Source: Gnetum montanum
Lineage: Eukaryota > Streptophyta > Gnetopsida > Gnetales > Gnetaceae
DNA length: 42,563 bases
Assembly (NCBI GenBank): GCA_015680685.1
Contig: MNCI01011158.1
Location: 454,113-496,675, forward strand
Direction of reading: 5' to 3'
Below the pieces are notes generated by a model. That model saw only the letters and a program-made list of their open reading frames with translations. It searched no databases and was not told where the DNA came from. The stretch's first letter is position 1, and every line of letters starts with the position of its first letter. This document shows positions 11,115 to 21,529 of this stretch, one piece after another. The position numbers and the translations under genes are program-made.

Positions 11115-12130
11115 ATGACCTATGCTCAAGCTGGGCTCACACTACCAGCGTGACCTTAGCATGACCTCGATGTGCGTGACCAAAAATGATGCGTTTTGTG
11201 TCAAAATTCCACTTTTAAGACCTGTTTTTGAAGTGTAACTGCTACCTGACCTTGAAGACCTCCTACATGTTTAATTTGGGTCTATCAATGCTTGGATTTG
11301 GGCCACTTTCCATAGCTCATGCTGGGCTCACGCTATCAGCATGACCTCAACGTGACCAACTGGAAGTGACACATTTTGAGCTAGATTTTGCCCTCTGACA
11401 GCTATTCTTTGAAGTGCAACTACTGCCTGCTCTCCAGGGTGGCTTGGATGCTGAATTTGAGTCTGTTCTTGTGTTGATTTGAGCCACTTTTAACAAGTCA
11501 CGATGGGCTCACGCTGTCAGCATGACCTCAGCGTGACCATAGCGTGACCAAGCCAAAGTGTCGTGTTTCATGCCCGAATTTTGATTTTCTGGAGCCTGTG
11601 AACAAGTATAACTGTTGCCTGTTCTTGGGGGTTGAGTTGATGTTGAAAATTGTGCTTGGGACTGCTTGATTTAACCTATTTTTGTTTGGTCACACTGGGC
11701 TCACACTGTCAGCGTGACCCCAGCATGACTTGGGTATGAGTAAATAAATCATGTGATTTTGAGCTTAATTTTCGAGGTTCTAGAGGCCAAGAGCTACAAT
11801 GAACATCAGTGAAGCTCAAGGGGAGTCCATGTGCTCAAATTCAGATTGTTTGGACTTGGTTTCAGGGCTCTGAAAGTTGGTCATGCTGTACTCACGCTAT
11901 ACTCATGCTGGGCAATGTGACCTCAACGTGAGTAGCAAGATTTATGTGATTCTGACTTGAAATCTTGGGTTCTAGATGCTGAAACTTGGAGCTATCATCA
12001 ATGGGTCCCGAGGGGGCCTTGCCTATTCAAATTAGGACCATTTTGACTTGATTTGGAAGCTGTCAGGGTTGGTCACGTTGAGGGCAAGCTAGCTTGACAG
12101 CATGGGCAAGCTGGCTTGAGCAAGAGAGCT
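11115..12130. repeat. ~170-192 bp degenerate tandem array in A1 5' LTR
   Basis: Same unit structure as 3630-4620, with AGCGTGACCTCAGCGTGAC-type blocks about every 170-190 bp. Many CpG sites intact in one LTR are TpG or CpA in the other. Confidence 0.72.
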
Positions 12131-12228
12131 TTAATTCCATGCCTTAGTAAAGTTTTGCCTCCTGAATGCCAAAAAGGGCTTGAGTCATTCTTGTTTCAAA
12201 GTGTTAGACCAAAATTAATGGTGTTTCA

Positions 12229-12233
12229 GATAG
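12229..12233. repeat. Target-site duplication, right (GATAG)
   Basis: Exact copy of 2747-2751 next to the 5' LTR of A1. Together they define the insertion site of the element. Confidence 0.85.
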
Positions 12234-12239
12234 GTATGG

Positions 12240-13629
12240 GATTATTAACTATTAGGAATTTACTCATGCCGTAGTGTGGAATTAAACAAAACAAAATTAG
12301 GACACAAACACAGAGTGCAAAATGCAAAATTGTTGGAACTCATGTGGTTCTTGGCAGTGGTGGCTCCTCCATGGGCCTCTTCCCTTTGTCTTGTGCTCTA
12401 GGTTTTGCAAGTTAATGGCTCTAATGGAGTGCTTGGAGCTTTTCCTCTTTGGTTTAGGGGTCCTATGCCGTCCATGTTGATACTCCAATGATTGATGGAG
12501 TCGTCACCTCTCATGGACACGACAATTGCAGGAACATTTGATTGGCCTTGACATACTAGGTTGCAAACAGCCATCGTTCCTCCTCATAGGCTCTGGAATT
12601 ATCCTTGTATTCCTAGTAGTCTATAAGCCATTGAACCAAGTCTGCCATGACATCTTCTTTGTCCTTGGTAGCTAGCCTTGACCACCTCTACCTAAAAATT
12701 TGTGACTTCTAATTTCTACAACATCTTCTTGTACTCAACAAATTTGGTTTCGTATTTCATGTAAGTGGTTGCTACCTGCTTCTCCAGCTCTATTCTCAAG
12801 CATCCTGCTATTAGCATGGCTAAATTGGCATATTGCAAGTTTGCCAATTCCATGTACGTCATAAGATCTTATATCTATAGGTCCCGACTTTTAAGCTTTG
12901 CTTGGTAGGAAAATGCATAGGTATCCAATGTGGCCCGCCAGTCATTATTTTAAGCACTAAGAGTGTTGATATGGGCCTTGGTCATACGGATTTCTTTTTT
13001 AACTACTTGCTTATACATCCCCACCTAGTCCAGGGTCAAATCTCCACGCGCCTTATCTTCTTTATCGTATGCCCTTTTCAACCAAATTTTTTTTGCATCA
13101 ACATTGAAGTGAGTGGGTAGGTGAGCAATTTTTGACCTTATATTCAGAAGATTTAACACTTCCAAAATGGCTTTCGTAGAGAAATCTATAGAAACACCAC
13201 CATATCAACTGTGGTACCTTCTTCTTTATTGTGCCAAAATTGGTACATCTCTCCCAAGTACCAGGCATCACTTTCAAAGAGGATTGGCCATAATGGGGAT
13301 CCTTTAAGTTGGTCCCTGACTGCTTCAGAAGCAAACTCAGTGAAAGGTCCAAAGTTGAGCTCCACGATCATGGCTGTTGACATGGACCTTTCATGGATTG
13401 CCTGAACACATTTCGAGGACAACGTGAGATGTTGTCCCTATTCAAGTGCTTCAGTGGCTCCTCTTTTAGCCTGTCCCAATTGCACAGTAATAGGAGGCTC
13501 TTGATGGATGTTGAATGATTCTACCTCATGTTCTGTACATTCCTTGAGAGATGCTTAGCCTTTGCCTCTCCTTGGTCATTTGGATGCACCTTGAGAGGGT
13601 CCTCCTTGTTGTCCACGTTTAGGGGCCAT
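12240..13629 (-). pseudogene. Family E coiled-coil ORF, copy 1 (unrecognised)
   Basis: ATG at 13629 (MAPKRGQQGGPSQGASK, basic start) lies immediately after a plausible 3' splice site. With several stops and about two frameshifts the frame gives an aromatic-rich N-terminal half (ELNFGPFTEFASEAV, LWPILFESDAWYLGEMYQFW) and then a long charged helical region. The segment LMTYMELANLQYANLAM with ELEKQ, KLEV and QGQR (about 12870-12680) matches the family E copy at about 30654-30860: 17 of the first 30 residues are identical and there is one single-residue gap over about 70 positions. No RT, integrase or transposase motif is visible. It follows an LTR-like promoter region on the same strand, so I infer a protein of a non-autonomous LTR element. 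A captured host gene is the alternative. Confidence 0.6.
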
Positions 13630-13698
13630 CTGCAATCACACAGGACCGGCTATTAGTAAGGTTATTTACAAAATGTGACTTATACCCTTACTTCTTAC
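13630..13698 (-). other. Candidate 69-bp leader intron of family E ORF
   Basis: On the minus strand AAAG|GTAAGAAG ... TTACTAAT ... TGTGATTGCAG|ATGG gives a strong donor, a branch-like TTACTAAT and an acceptor that abuts the ATG at 13629. The size is near the lower limit for plant introns. Predicted only. Confidence 0.5.
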
Positions 13699-13829
13699 CT
13701 TTAATGAATTTATTTTTTTTTCTTTCATGTGATCCAGAGTTAGGAACTTTTGTGAAAATGTCCCCTAAAAGTTTTGATGTTAGGCCCAATTTGATTAAGT
13801 GGCTCCAAAAATTAATTCTCATGGTATGA

Positions 13830-14960
13830 GTGAAGAGAGAAAATTGAGTTGGCAACGTGTTTAATAGTTTCTATGGTCATTTACCCTTCATGATATCCTT
13901 CAAGGGATCATAAATTTTGGAAAATTATGCATAACTTGGAGTGTACCCTTCCCCCACGACTAAGCTGAACACTCTAGGTGCAGATAGGTTCAATTGAACT
14001 AGGAATCGGAGCGTTAACAATCAAGTTATGGATGTTTGAACGATAGGTGCGCAAGCTTGCAAGTTCATGGAAGAAAATTTGAACAACTCCTCTCACATTA
14101 CTAGTGTAAAATGATGTTGACATGTGCGAGGGGGTCCATATATATAGTTTTGATGGGCACGATATTACGTACTCGATAGCACGGACCCGATATCGCTTCC
14201 AGGGTAACATTGAATGGACCGAGAGGCATAAAAAGTATAATGGGGTAGAATCTAATAATGAAATGCATGAATAGAATGAGGAAAAAAGGGCATGTTATGG
14301 TGCATAGAAATGTTGGAATTAAAAAGATGATAAGGGAAAGAATGAATTTGGCAATGAAGTACATGGGAGGTATAAAATGATGTGGTGGTGGTGATGTGCA
14401 ATGAGTGTAAATTACAAAGGTTATGCAAGTGGGTCCTTCCCAAAGCAGGTTCCTACCTATGATGCCCTTATGTAAGCCACTAGAAGGGTGAAATGTAATC
14501 CACACCAATTTCACAAAACACACACATGTAGATACCACCATGATGAGATACGAATTCAATGCTACAAGACACGAGTCACAAATACATGAACAATGAGATG
14601 AGGCGAATTATGGAAGGGATTGTAGAGATTGGGACATGAAGTAACTGACCCAAGGCACAATGAATATTGAGTGTAGGGCATGATTAATGTGTTATTAGCC
14701 TGTTGCTCCAAAATCAAGACCAAGTCCATTCCTCCAATTAGTAACATTGCATTATTTCATCCAATGATGGACAACCACAAGAGCACCATGACAGTAAGGT
14801 GTATGATCACTTGGCATTTTGTCCAAGGGAGGAGTATTTTAGAATTTCTTGGTGGCATGGTTTTTTTCTTTTCGCCGCTTTGGCACTTTGTCTTTTCCAA
14901 CAGTGAACTGGAGAAGTCGCCAACCTTCAAGCATGGGTAAATGTCTTTCCAGTGGGACAC
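13830..14960 (-). mobile_element. LTR-like promoter region upstream of family E copy 1
   Basis: Minus strand: CGATATCGGGTCCG, GTAATATCGTGCCC and TATATATATGG lie between about 14205 and 14140, the same promoter layout (GATATC-type repeats, then TATA) as at 245-121. Downstream follow about 300 bp of leader; a TTTTGGAGCCACTTAATC at about 13815-13798 could be a primer-binding site. Neither LTR terminus is certain, so the limits are approximate and no second LTR was found. Confidence 0.42.
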
Positions 14961-15450
14961 CCAAAACAGCATTAAGTTTCTTTATTGAGTGCCTTTATTA
15001 CTATTACTTCCATTTTTCATTAGATCTACAAGGATCTTAGTACACCAAAGCTGCATGGTAACTCCTACAGATGTCACCAAAGAGAATCTACAAGTCCCCT
15101 TGATGTCACACCCTGGCCATTCCTTTTCGGTCCATCCTTCTCTGCTCTGGGTATAATGAGCATAAAATTACTTTAATTTTTAATGATGTTGGAATATCAT
15201 CATACCAAGAGTAGAACCTCTTATTAATAGAATGGATGAGTGGATGTTGTGGGCTCGCTATCCAAATAATTAATTACTCAAGACTTGATAGCATAGAACA
15301 ACACCCCAACCAATGGGTAAAACACCACAAAATTTTGGGTCTTGGCATCTCAACTACAAATTTAGCTATGTGTCAAAACAGTGGCACTTTGCCCATGTTT
15401 TCCCAAGTGTTGAGTGTAGTTAGCTCCAATTGCCAGATTTGAAGAATTTT
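14960..15450. other. Unassigned spacer
   Basis: No coding frame, LTR terminus or repeat that I can support lies between the family E region and the left LTR of A2. It is AT-rich with no obvious relation to the other elements here. Confidence 0.5.
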
Positions 15451-15499
15451 TCTAAATGTTAAAATAATGGCACTTTCTGCAAATTCACATGTCAAGATG

Positions 15500-15735
15500 T
15501 GTAGCGTAGCGCAGTGTAGCACCATGTCACATTGCATAGCACAACGCAGCGTAGCACCTTGTCACACTGTGCAGTGTAGCGTAGCATAGCACCATGTCAC
15601 ACTGCGTAGTGTAGCACAGCGTAGCACCCTGTCATGCTGTGTAGCATAGCGCAGCGTAGCACCATGTTATGCTATGTAGCATAGCACAGCATAGCACCTA
15701 TCAAGCTGTGCAACGTAGCATAGCATAGCGCAACC
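15500..15735. repeat. 35-bp tandem array, A2 5' LTR
   Basis: The anchor TAGCACC occurs at 15517, 15552, 15587, 15622, 15657 and 15692, exactly 35 bp each time. The unit is a variant of GTAGCGCAGCGTAGCACCATGTCACACTGT. Confidence 0.9.
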
Positions 15736-15759
15736 TAGCACACATGACAAGCTGTGCAA

Positions 15760-16250
15760 ACAACGTCTCGTGTCCCATGTGTAACATGAGATAAGCATAG
15801 CCGATAGTGTCCTGTGTCTTGCGCATAACATGGGACAAGTTGTGAAGACAACGTCCAATGTCCCACGCGTAACACAGGACGAGCATAGCAGATAGTGTCC
15901 TATGTCCTACGCGTAACATGGGACGAGCATAGCAAACAGCATTCCATGTCTTGTGCATAACACGGGACGAGCATAGTAGATAGTGTCCTGTGTCCTACGC
16001 GTAACACGAGACAAGCATAGCAGACAGCATCCCATGTCCTATGTGTAACACGGGACAAGCTATGCAGACAACGTTCCATGTCCCGCGCGTAACACAGGAT
16101 GAGTGTAGCAGACAATGTCCTGTGTCCTACATGTAACACGGGACAAATGTAGTAGGCAGCGTCCTGTGTCCTACGCGTAACATGGAACAAGCATAACAAA
16201 CAATGTCTTGTGTCTTGCGTGTAACACGAGACAAGCCCAGCAGCCAGTCT
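15760..16250. repeat. 44-bp tandem array, A2 5' LTR
   Basis: The anchor TAACAT/TAACAC occurs at 15782, 15826, 15870, 15914, 15958, 16002, 16046, 16090, 16134, 16178 and 16222: eleven units spaced exactly 44 bp, no indels, with many C/T and G/A differences. Reverse-strand frames through it (to 212 residues) are open only because the unit lacks stops. Confidence 0.93.
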
Positions 16251-16314
16251 TCCGTGATCCCACCTACCACATTGCCACATGGCACCTGATCTGCATTTTG
16301 GGCTAACCCTAGCC

Positions 16315-16321
16315 CTATAAG
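16315..16321 (+). promoter_or_regulatory. A2 TATA box
   Basis: CCCTATAAGTACCCC directly downstream of the U3 arrays. The expected transcript start, about 30 bp on, is near the poly-purine stretch at 16343-16370. Confidence 0.55.
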
Positions 16322-17066
16322 TACCCCTACACCCTAATGTTTTAAAAAAAGGGGGGGAAAGGGGAAGGAGGAGTCTTCCATTCTTGACCAGTAAGGCAGT
16401 TGGCACTTCCATTTTGGCATTTGGCACTTTGGCATCTTGGCACTTAGCTCCATGGGCAAACAAGACCCAGAGCACACCACACTGACAAAGAGGCACAACT
16501 ACACCACACGGTACACTACAACCCCATTGCAACCCCATAGAACATCACATAGTACACTGTGGCTACCAACCCAACAGGCACAGTCCAACAAAGTGAGCAC
16601 CAGACTTCAGAGTTTGACACTATCGAGGCTATGAATGCACTCCCACTATGCCTATTTTATACTATGTATACCTTTGTGAATTAGCTATGCTCCCTCTTTT
16701 GGGATGGTGCACTGTTGTTCTCAAATTTTGTTGCATTTCTCAAGCATTTCTCTTTGGCATTTAGTGTAATGCTTGTATTTTCTTACTTTTCTTACATATT
16801 TTCACGTTCATGTCATAGTTCTTAAGCTGAGACACCTTGCTACGCTCTAACTTTCCCATACCCAATGCTCGTGCGTAACGTAGTATAAACTCTTCTCACA
16901 CATGGTCACTTTAACACCACGTAAGTCCCTATCTAATCGACAAGACCATTCAGAGCACCCCGTTTCCATTTTCTCTAGCATAGCCCTCGCATGGATTCGA
17001 GGTTAGGCTATATGCCCGTGGACCTCTCGATGTTCTAGCCACCAACAATTTTAGACATCATAGTTT

Positions 17067-17084
17067 TTGGTACTAGATGGAAGG
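17067..17084 (+). other. A2 primer-binding site candidate
   Basis: TTGGTACTAGATGGAAGG differs from the A1 site TTGGCGCTAGAAGGAGGG at four positions, and sits in the same place between LTR end and leader array. Confidence 0.6.
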
Positions 17085-17164
17085 CTTGAACCATTTCTAT
17101 CTACATTTTTGATTAGCACTTAGTCAAAACTCTGGATGTTCTAGAGAGTATAACAAGTTCTTAA

Positions 17165-17475
17165 AGCATGACAAGTTCCAGCGTAGTGAGCTTGACAAGC
17201 TATAGTATAGCAAGCTCTAGCATAGCAAGCTTCAGCGTAGCAGGCTTGACAAGCTCTAGTGTAGCAAGTGTGGCAAGCTTTAGCGTGGCAAGCGTGGCAA
17301 GCTATAGCATAGCAAGCTCCAGCGTAGCGAGCGTGGCAAGCTCCAACGTAGCGAGCATGATAAGCTATAGCATACCAAGCTCTAGCGTAGTAAGCATACC
17401 AAGCTATATTGTAGCAAGCTCTAGCATAGCGAGTGTAGCTAGCTCTAGCGTAGCAAGTGTAGCACTAGAGTTGGG
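17165..17475 (+). repeat. 15/9-bp compound array in A2 leader
   Basis: CAAGCT-type anchors at 17196, 17211, 17226, 17241, 17250, 17265, 17274, 17289, 17298, 17313, 17328 and 17337 are spaced only by 15 or 9 bp. All spacings are multiples of three, so a Ser/Ala/Val-rich frame (repeats of SSSVA and SVA) stays open from 17168 to 17527. It ends 144 bp before the gag ATG. No homology to a known protein is evident. Confidence 0.8.
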
Positions 17476-17670
17476 CCAGTTTTCACAGTTTTCATACTTA
17501 GCATTTTTTCTGCATTTTCATACTTAGTATTTTTTCTGCATTTTCATACTTAGTATTTTTTCTATATTTTTATACTTAGCCATTTTCCTGCTAACGGCAA
17601 ACTTATTCACTTTTTTGCAGTTTTCAAAGTTAGCCATTTTCTGCAAACAACAACTCTCACAACCCAATCT

Positions 17671-20290
17671 ATGAACATGAATCCAAATCAACCTTCCACA
17701 TTGGTGTCTAACACATTTGACACTAGGATCCAACCAAAGTTTGCCACACTAAGCCATGAACAATACAATTTTGTTTGTCCCAAAATCCAGGCAGGATTAC
17801 CAGTGGATTACCTTGATTTGGAGGCAAAACAGGATTACAAACAAGTCCACCAGAATGGACGGGAGTACAACCCCTCCTTGTTTGACATAATCCCACTCAC
17901 GGAGTCCTACCACCAGTTGTTGTCCCAACTCATCTATGCAAACAACCATGATGCAAGGACAACCTATGAGGAAGCCTCACAGAAGGAGGAACATGACTTC
18001 GAGGCCTACTCCGAACATGAGAGCCATCCCTACACCATCTTCCAAAAATCACTCCCTAGTACAGCCCCTCCTCGATTTAGTCCACCCATCCTCTCTAAGA
18101 TGGTAACCATGCCAATTTAGCCTTCCTTACAAGCGATTGCTACATTTGCCCAACCCTGTGCTCACACAAGAGCCACCTCCCAGCCCCAAACAACTTAGGG
18201 ATCCTACATCCCACCTGTCTCATTGGTGTCTGTGGTGTCCATCCAACCCACTTATATGTGGTCTACTTCGATCACTGCACCCATCACTCAGCCAACACAT
18301 CAACAATTGTCTACTACAATGTTAAACTGGCAATGCCCGTCTGCTATGACGTTAAACTGGCAAACTTCGCAACCAATAATTCAACCCTATGCTATGCAAC
18401 CAACACAAGCCCAGCCAATGCAATCGGCTGGCACATCCTCAAGCTTGGATTAGGCATTCTAGCTAATCCAAAGCTTGATGGAGGAGATCAACCAACTCAA
18501 GGCTACCTCCTCTGACACCATCAAGGTGGTAGATTTCTACCAGGATGATCCCATAAGTCCTACGATACCACCTCTAACTCTCCCAACTAGGGTCCAGCTA
18601 CCACAATTCACCAAGTACAATGGTGAAGGGGATCCCAATGCGCACTTGGTCACATTTCGATCTAAGTTCCTACTCCTTCAAGCTTGGCCACACGCCATCA
18701 TGCGCGTGTTCCCCATGTCACTCACTGGTAAGGCCTTAGACTGGTATCGCATGCTACCCAAGGCCTCAATCTCCTCTTTAGAGGATCTCATAAGCCAATT
18801 TGTGACATGCTTCAGGTACAACCTAAAGCCTAAAGCAACCCTCGACCAACTCATGCAGGTTAAGCAGGGGCCTCTAGAACCCGTGTCAAAATTCCTTCAA
18901 TGTTGCTACATTGAGTAAAATGTATGAACCCCTAGCAGAGACACATCTACTAGCCATCTTCAAAGGTGTAGTGAATGACTTCATCAAGTCCAAACTATAT
19001 TATCTAGCCCCAAAGTCTCTTATCCAAGCCTTTGCCCAAACAAAAGGCATAGAGGAAGCAGCACAAGCTAGCAATGACCTAGCCTACATGGCCTATAGAA
19101 ACTAACATGCTTGCAAGCAAAACACAAGAGTGGCCACAAGCACAAAAGCAACCAACCAAGGCTCGATAGCTAAGCAGCCCAACGCCCTAATTGACAAAAC
19201 TGTCAACTTTGGCGCCAACTCACCTACATTAGCAGGGGCCACCCCAAGGCCCAACTTTTAGTGCAAGAACTGCTCAAAATATACACCACTACCAATGGAA
19301 CCCTTTGAACTATTGAAGAAACTCTTGAAAGCCAAGCAAATCCAACACAAACACGTATCGGTGATTACCCGCCAAAAACATGATAAGTACTGTGAACTAC
19401 TAAGGAACCCCACATTAGCGATACCAAACGAGCCCCCGATCCCACAACATTTTAAATTGGACCAATACTGTCATTACCACCAATTGGCTAGTCACAGTAC
19501 TGACAACTATCATGCTTTGCAGGACAACCTGCAGAGAATGATAGAACAGGGCCAATTGGCGCTCGACACGGTGAATCAATCCAACAAAGACAATGCCTCC
19601 TATGTCATAACTTCCTTTAACATAGGTGGCAAGTCTAAACCTATGCAACAACCTTTTCTGATCCATGTGCCTCCTAGCAAGGCAAGGATCCCCTAAGCCT
19701 CCATAAATAAGAGGCCTCCCTGTGTTATCAAAGTGCCACCTTTGACACTTGTAACACCCTTTGTGGTCAAGGCCCCAAACTAATCGTCTGCTAAGATGTT
19801 AAATTGGCATGACGCAATAACAACAACCACTAAGCAACCTTTCGTTATCAAGGTGCCACAATGAGTTGATCACACAACAACTCCTAAAATAACTCCTAAG
19901 CCATCCTTTATCATAAGGGTGCCACAACATGATGGCCCCTCACCTACCCAAAGCCCAATAGTGGACAATGTCTCAATCTCTCCTCCTTCAAGGGTTAACC
20001 CCATTAGTAACCCAAGTAAACCTACCAAATGGCAGCACAAGAGGACAAATGAGTGCCTCACGACCCCCATGGCTAAAGCAAAGGCTATAACCAACAACCA
20101 AACACTAGGATCCCTACCCCCAAGCAGGCCAAGCAAACCAAGCCTAAGCCCCCTCCCAAAGAAATCTGTCTTTCAAGCCACATGTAGGAAATCAAGGCCA
20201 ACATAACAGCCAATGACAAAGACATCGTAGCTACACTAACCCAGCTGAAACAAATGCTCAAGCAAAAGAACACAACGTTGAGCTTATACA
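17671..20290 (+). pseudogene. A2 gag polyprotein, degraded
   Basis: ATG at 17671 gives MNMNPNQPSTLVSNTF, then the N-terminal motif YNFVCPKIQAGLPVDYLDLEAK, shared with A1. After a stop at 18118 the capsid lies in 18475-18918 (YNGEGDPNAHLVTF, MSLTGKALDWYRML, FVTCFRYN) and continues after a frameshift near 18905 in 18911-19105 (EPLAETHLLAIFKG, KLYYLAPKSL). The knuckle region in 19295-19696 reads YCHYHQLASHSTDNYHALQ: compared with A1 the Gly is Ser and the last Cys is Tyr, so zinc binding would be lost. The tail repeats PFVVK and MLNWQ/MLNWH units. The order and spacing of domains are those of A1 gag. It should have formed particles when intact; this copy cannot encode a full Gag. Confidence 0.8.
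18318..18362 (+). repeat. 30-bp motif repeat in A2 gag
   Basis: GTTAAACTGGCAATGCCCG and GACGTTAAACTGGCA at 18321 and 18351 are 30 bp apart and encode MLNWQ and TLNWQ. A third copy, AAGATGTTAAATTGGCATG, is at about 19793. Same motif as in A1 gag and in the array at 21530-21820. Confidence 0.75.
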
Positions 20291-20337
20291 ACCTATTCAT
20301 GACCTCATCTACTCACCGCCAAGCCTTGGCCTGAATT

Positions 20338-21198
20338 TTGGCCTGCATTCCTTTTATGAAGGACATCCCTACAGATGAGGCATCCATCTGTGCAATGATG
20401 TTGCCCCCTACACCACAAGAATTGGTTTCAACAACCCTAGCCTTTCACGATGATGTAGTCAAAGTCAACCCCAAACGAGGGGAGGTCACTACAGCTCCAC
20501 TATCCATTAGCATTCATGTTGGGTAGTGTACCATCCGCAAAGTACATGTTGATGATGGTGCAATAACAAATGTAGTCTGGTACTCCATCATTGACAAGCT
20601 AGGCTTGGAAAATGAAATTAGGCCAACCAAAACCACGTGTCTAAAATCCTTCAATGGATCACGTGTCACAATAAGGGGTATAATCAACTTAGCCTTTGTG
20701 GCAAGGAAGCAATTCCCCACTAGTTCAGATTTCACTATCATAGAGGAGATGCCAGGTTTCAACATCATTCTAGGCAAGCCTTGGCTAGCCCGACTAAGGG
20801 CCATCTCCTCTCCCATCCACCATGAAATCCACCTTCCATACGAAGGTGGTCAAGTTATCATCCATGGTGATAACGCTTTCTCTTCGACTATCCACGACAT
20901 AGACATGGCGCAAGTTTTAGAAGAAGAGTTTCTTGGTGGTACACCTATGACAACCAACATAGCACCTAAGTCTAACACACCCGAACAAGTGGTTGAAGCC
21001 AATAGCTTCCTAGAGGATCCTAAGCCTTGCACGCTTCCTAATCCATGCCCAGTTAGGAAGCAACTACATGACCAAGACCTTTCCTTGGCCAAAAATGTGC
21101 TAAGTGCCTGCCTACCCTTTGCCTCTACTTACCATGCATTTTTTACTTTTGTTTACATCGCACTAGCCTACACATTTACATTTTACCCACTCACTTAG
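20338..21198 (+). pseudogene. A2 aspartic protease
   Basis: One frame with a single internal stop (TAG 20524-20526), directly before the conserved part: VHVDDGAITNVVWYSII, LGLENEIRPTK, IRGIINLAF, NIILGKPWLARLRAISSPIH, YEGGQVIIHGD. This aligns with A1 protease without large gaps. The active-site triplet is DDG followed by A, where retropepsins have D-[S/T]-G-[A/S]. GKPWL replaces GRPWL. About 115 further residues follow, ending in a hydrophobic stretch (FFTFVYIALAYTFTFY) of unclear meaning. Ogre/Tat affinity is inferred from the AxxSxxHHEIHL-type C-terminal strand. Confidence 0.8.
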
Positions 21199-21529
21199 AT
21201 CATACATTTTGCTTTGTTTATGCATTTCTACTTTGTATACACATGCGTCAACTTAGTTTACACATTGCATTTGAAAAACATCAAAAAAAAACATGAAGCT
21301 ACAAAAACACGTGGCCTGAAAAGGCCTTAAACTAGCCCATGATCCAAAATGGCCTAAAACTATCACTTTTGGCATTACTTTCCTTTCATTCATCCATTTT
21401 AACTCTGTTTACAACAGTTTCCACTTGATGTTGTTTTTCTAGTTGATTTTTGTAGGATCTTGCAGGCACACAACATGACTACGCATGCAGCATCGCACCT
21501 TATACAAGCAGGGTAAGCACCAATCCCCC

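Larger units (their letters stand above)
2752..12228 (-). mobile_element. Element A1: complete gag-pro-only LTR retrotransposon
   Basis: This is a 9,477-bp element read on the minus strand. It has two direct LTRs (10229-12228 is 5', 2752-4713 is 3'), a 5-bp target duplication, a primer-binding site next to the 5' LTR, a polypurine tract next to the 3' LTR, and 5.5 kb of internal DNA. The internal DNA encodes gag and an aspartic protease and then about 1.7 kb without recognisable coding capacity. No reverse transcriptase, RNase H or integrase motif was found on either strand. Gag (LTGKxLDWY capsid motif, CX3H...GHX4C knuckle) and the protease tail (GRPWL...AV..S.HQELHL) resemble the Tat/Ogre lineage of Ty3/Gypsy. 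This fits a non-autonomous 'TR-GAG'-like element that retains protease. Confidence 0.92.
10229..12228 (-). repeat. A1 5' LTR (2,000 bp)
   Basis: Aligns with 2752-4713 end to end. It ends GTGTTTCA at 12228, next to the GATAG duplication. Its inner end begins TTTACCATAC where the other LTR has TGTACCGTC, so the terminal TG has become TT. It holds the same ~170-192 bp array (about 11115-12130). Confidence 0.92.
15454..17060 (+). repeat. A2 5' LTR
   Basis: U3 consists almost wholly of 35- and 44-bp arrays (15500-16250), followed by a TATA box (16315), R/U5 and an end near ...GACATCA at 17060, just before the primer-binding site. The left terminus is either TGTTAAAATAATGG (about 15457) or TGTCAAGATG (about 15490). 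Confidence 0.65.

Noticed and set aside
15500-16250. CRISPR-like appearance (regular short repeats)
   Set aside because: Units are contiguous tandem repeats without unique spacers, in a plant LTR.
15667-16538. Open frames up to 212 residues on the minus strand with repeated MLVLCYA...GHRTLSA motifs
   Set aside because: They are the reverse translation of the 44-bp array; the unit has no stop in these frames. No gene-like start, splice or conservation.
19870-20300. Minus-strand frames (71-88 residues) inside A2
   Set aside because: Antisense shadows of the proline-rich gag tail.
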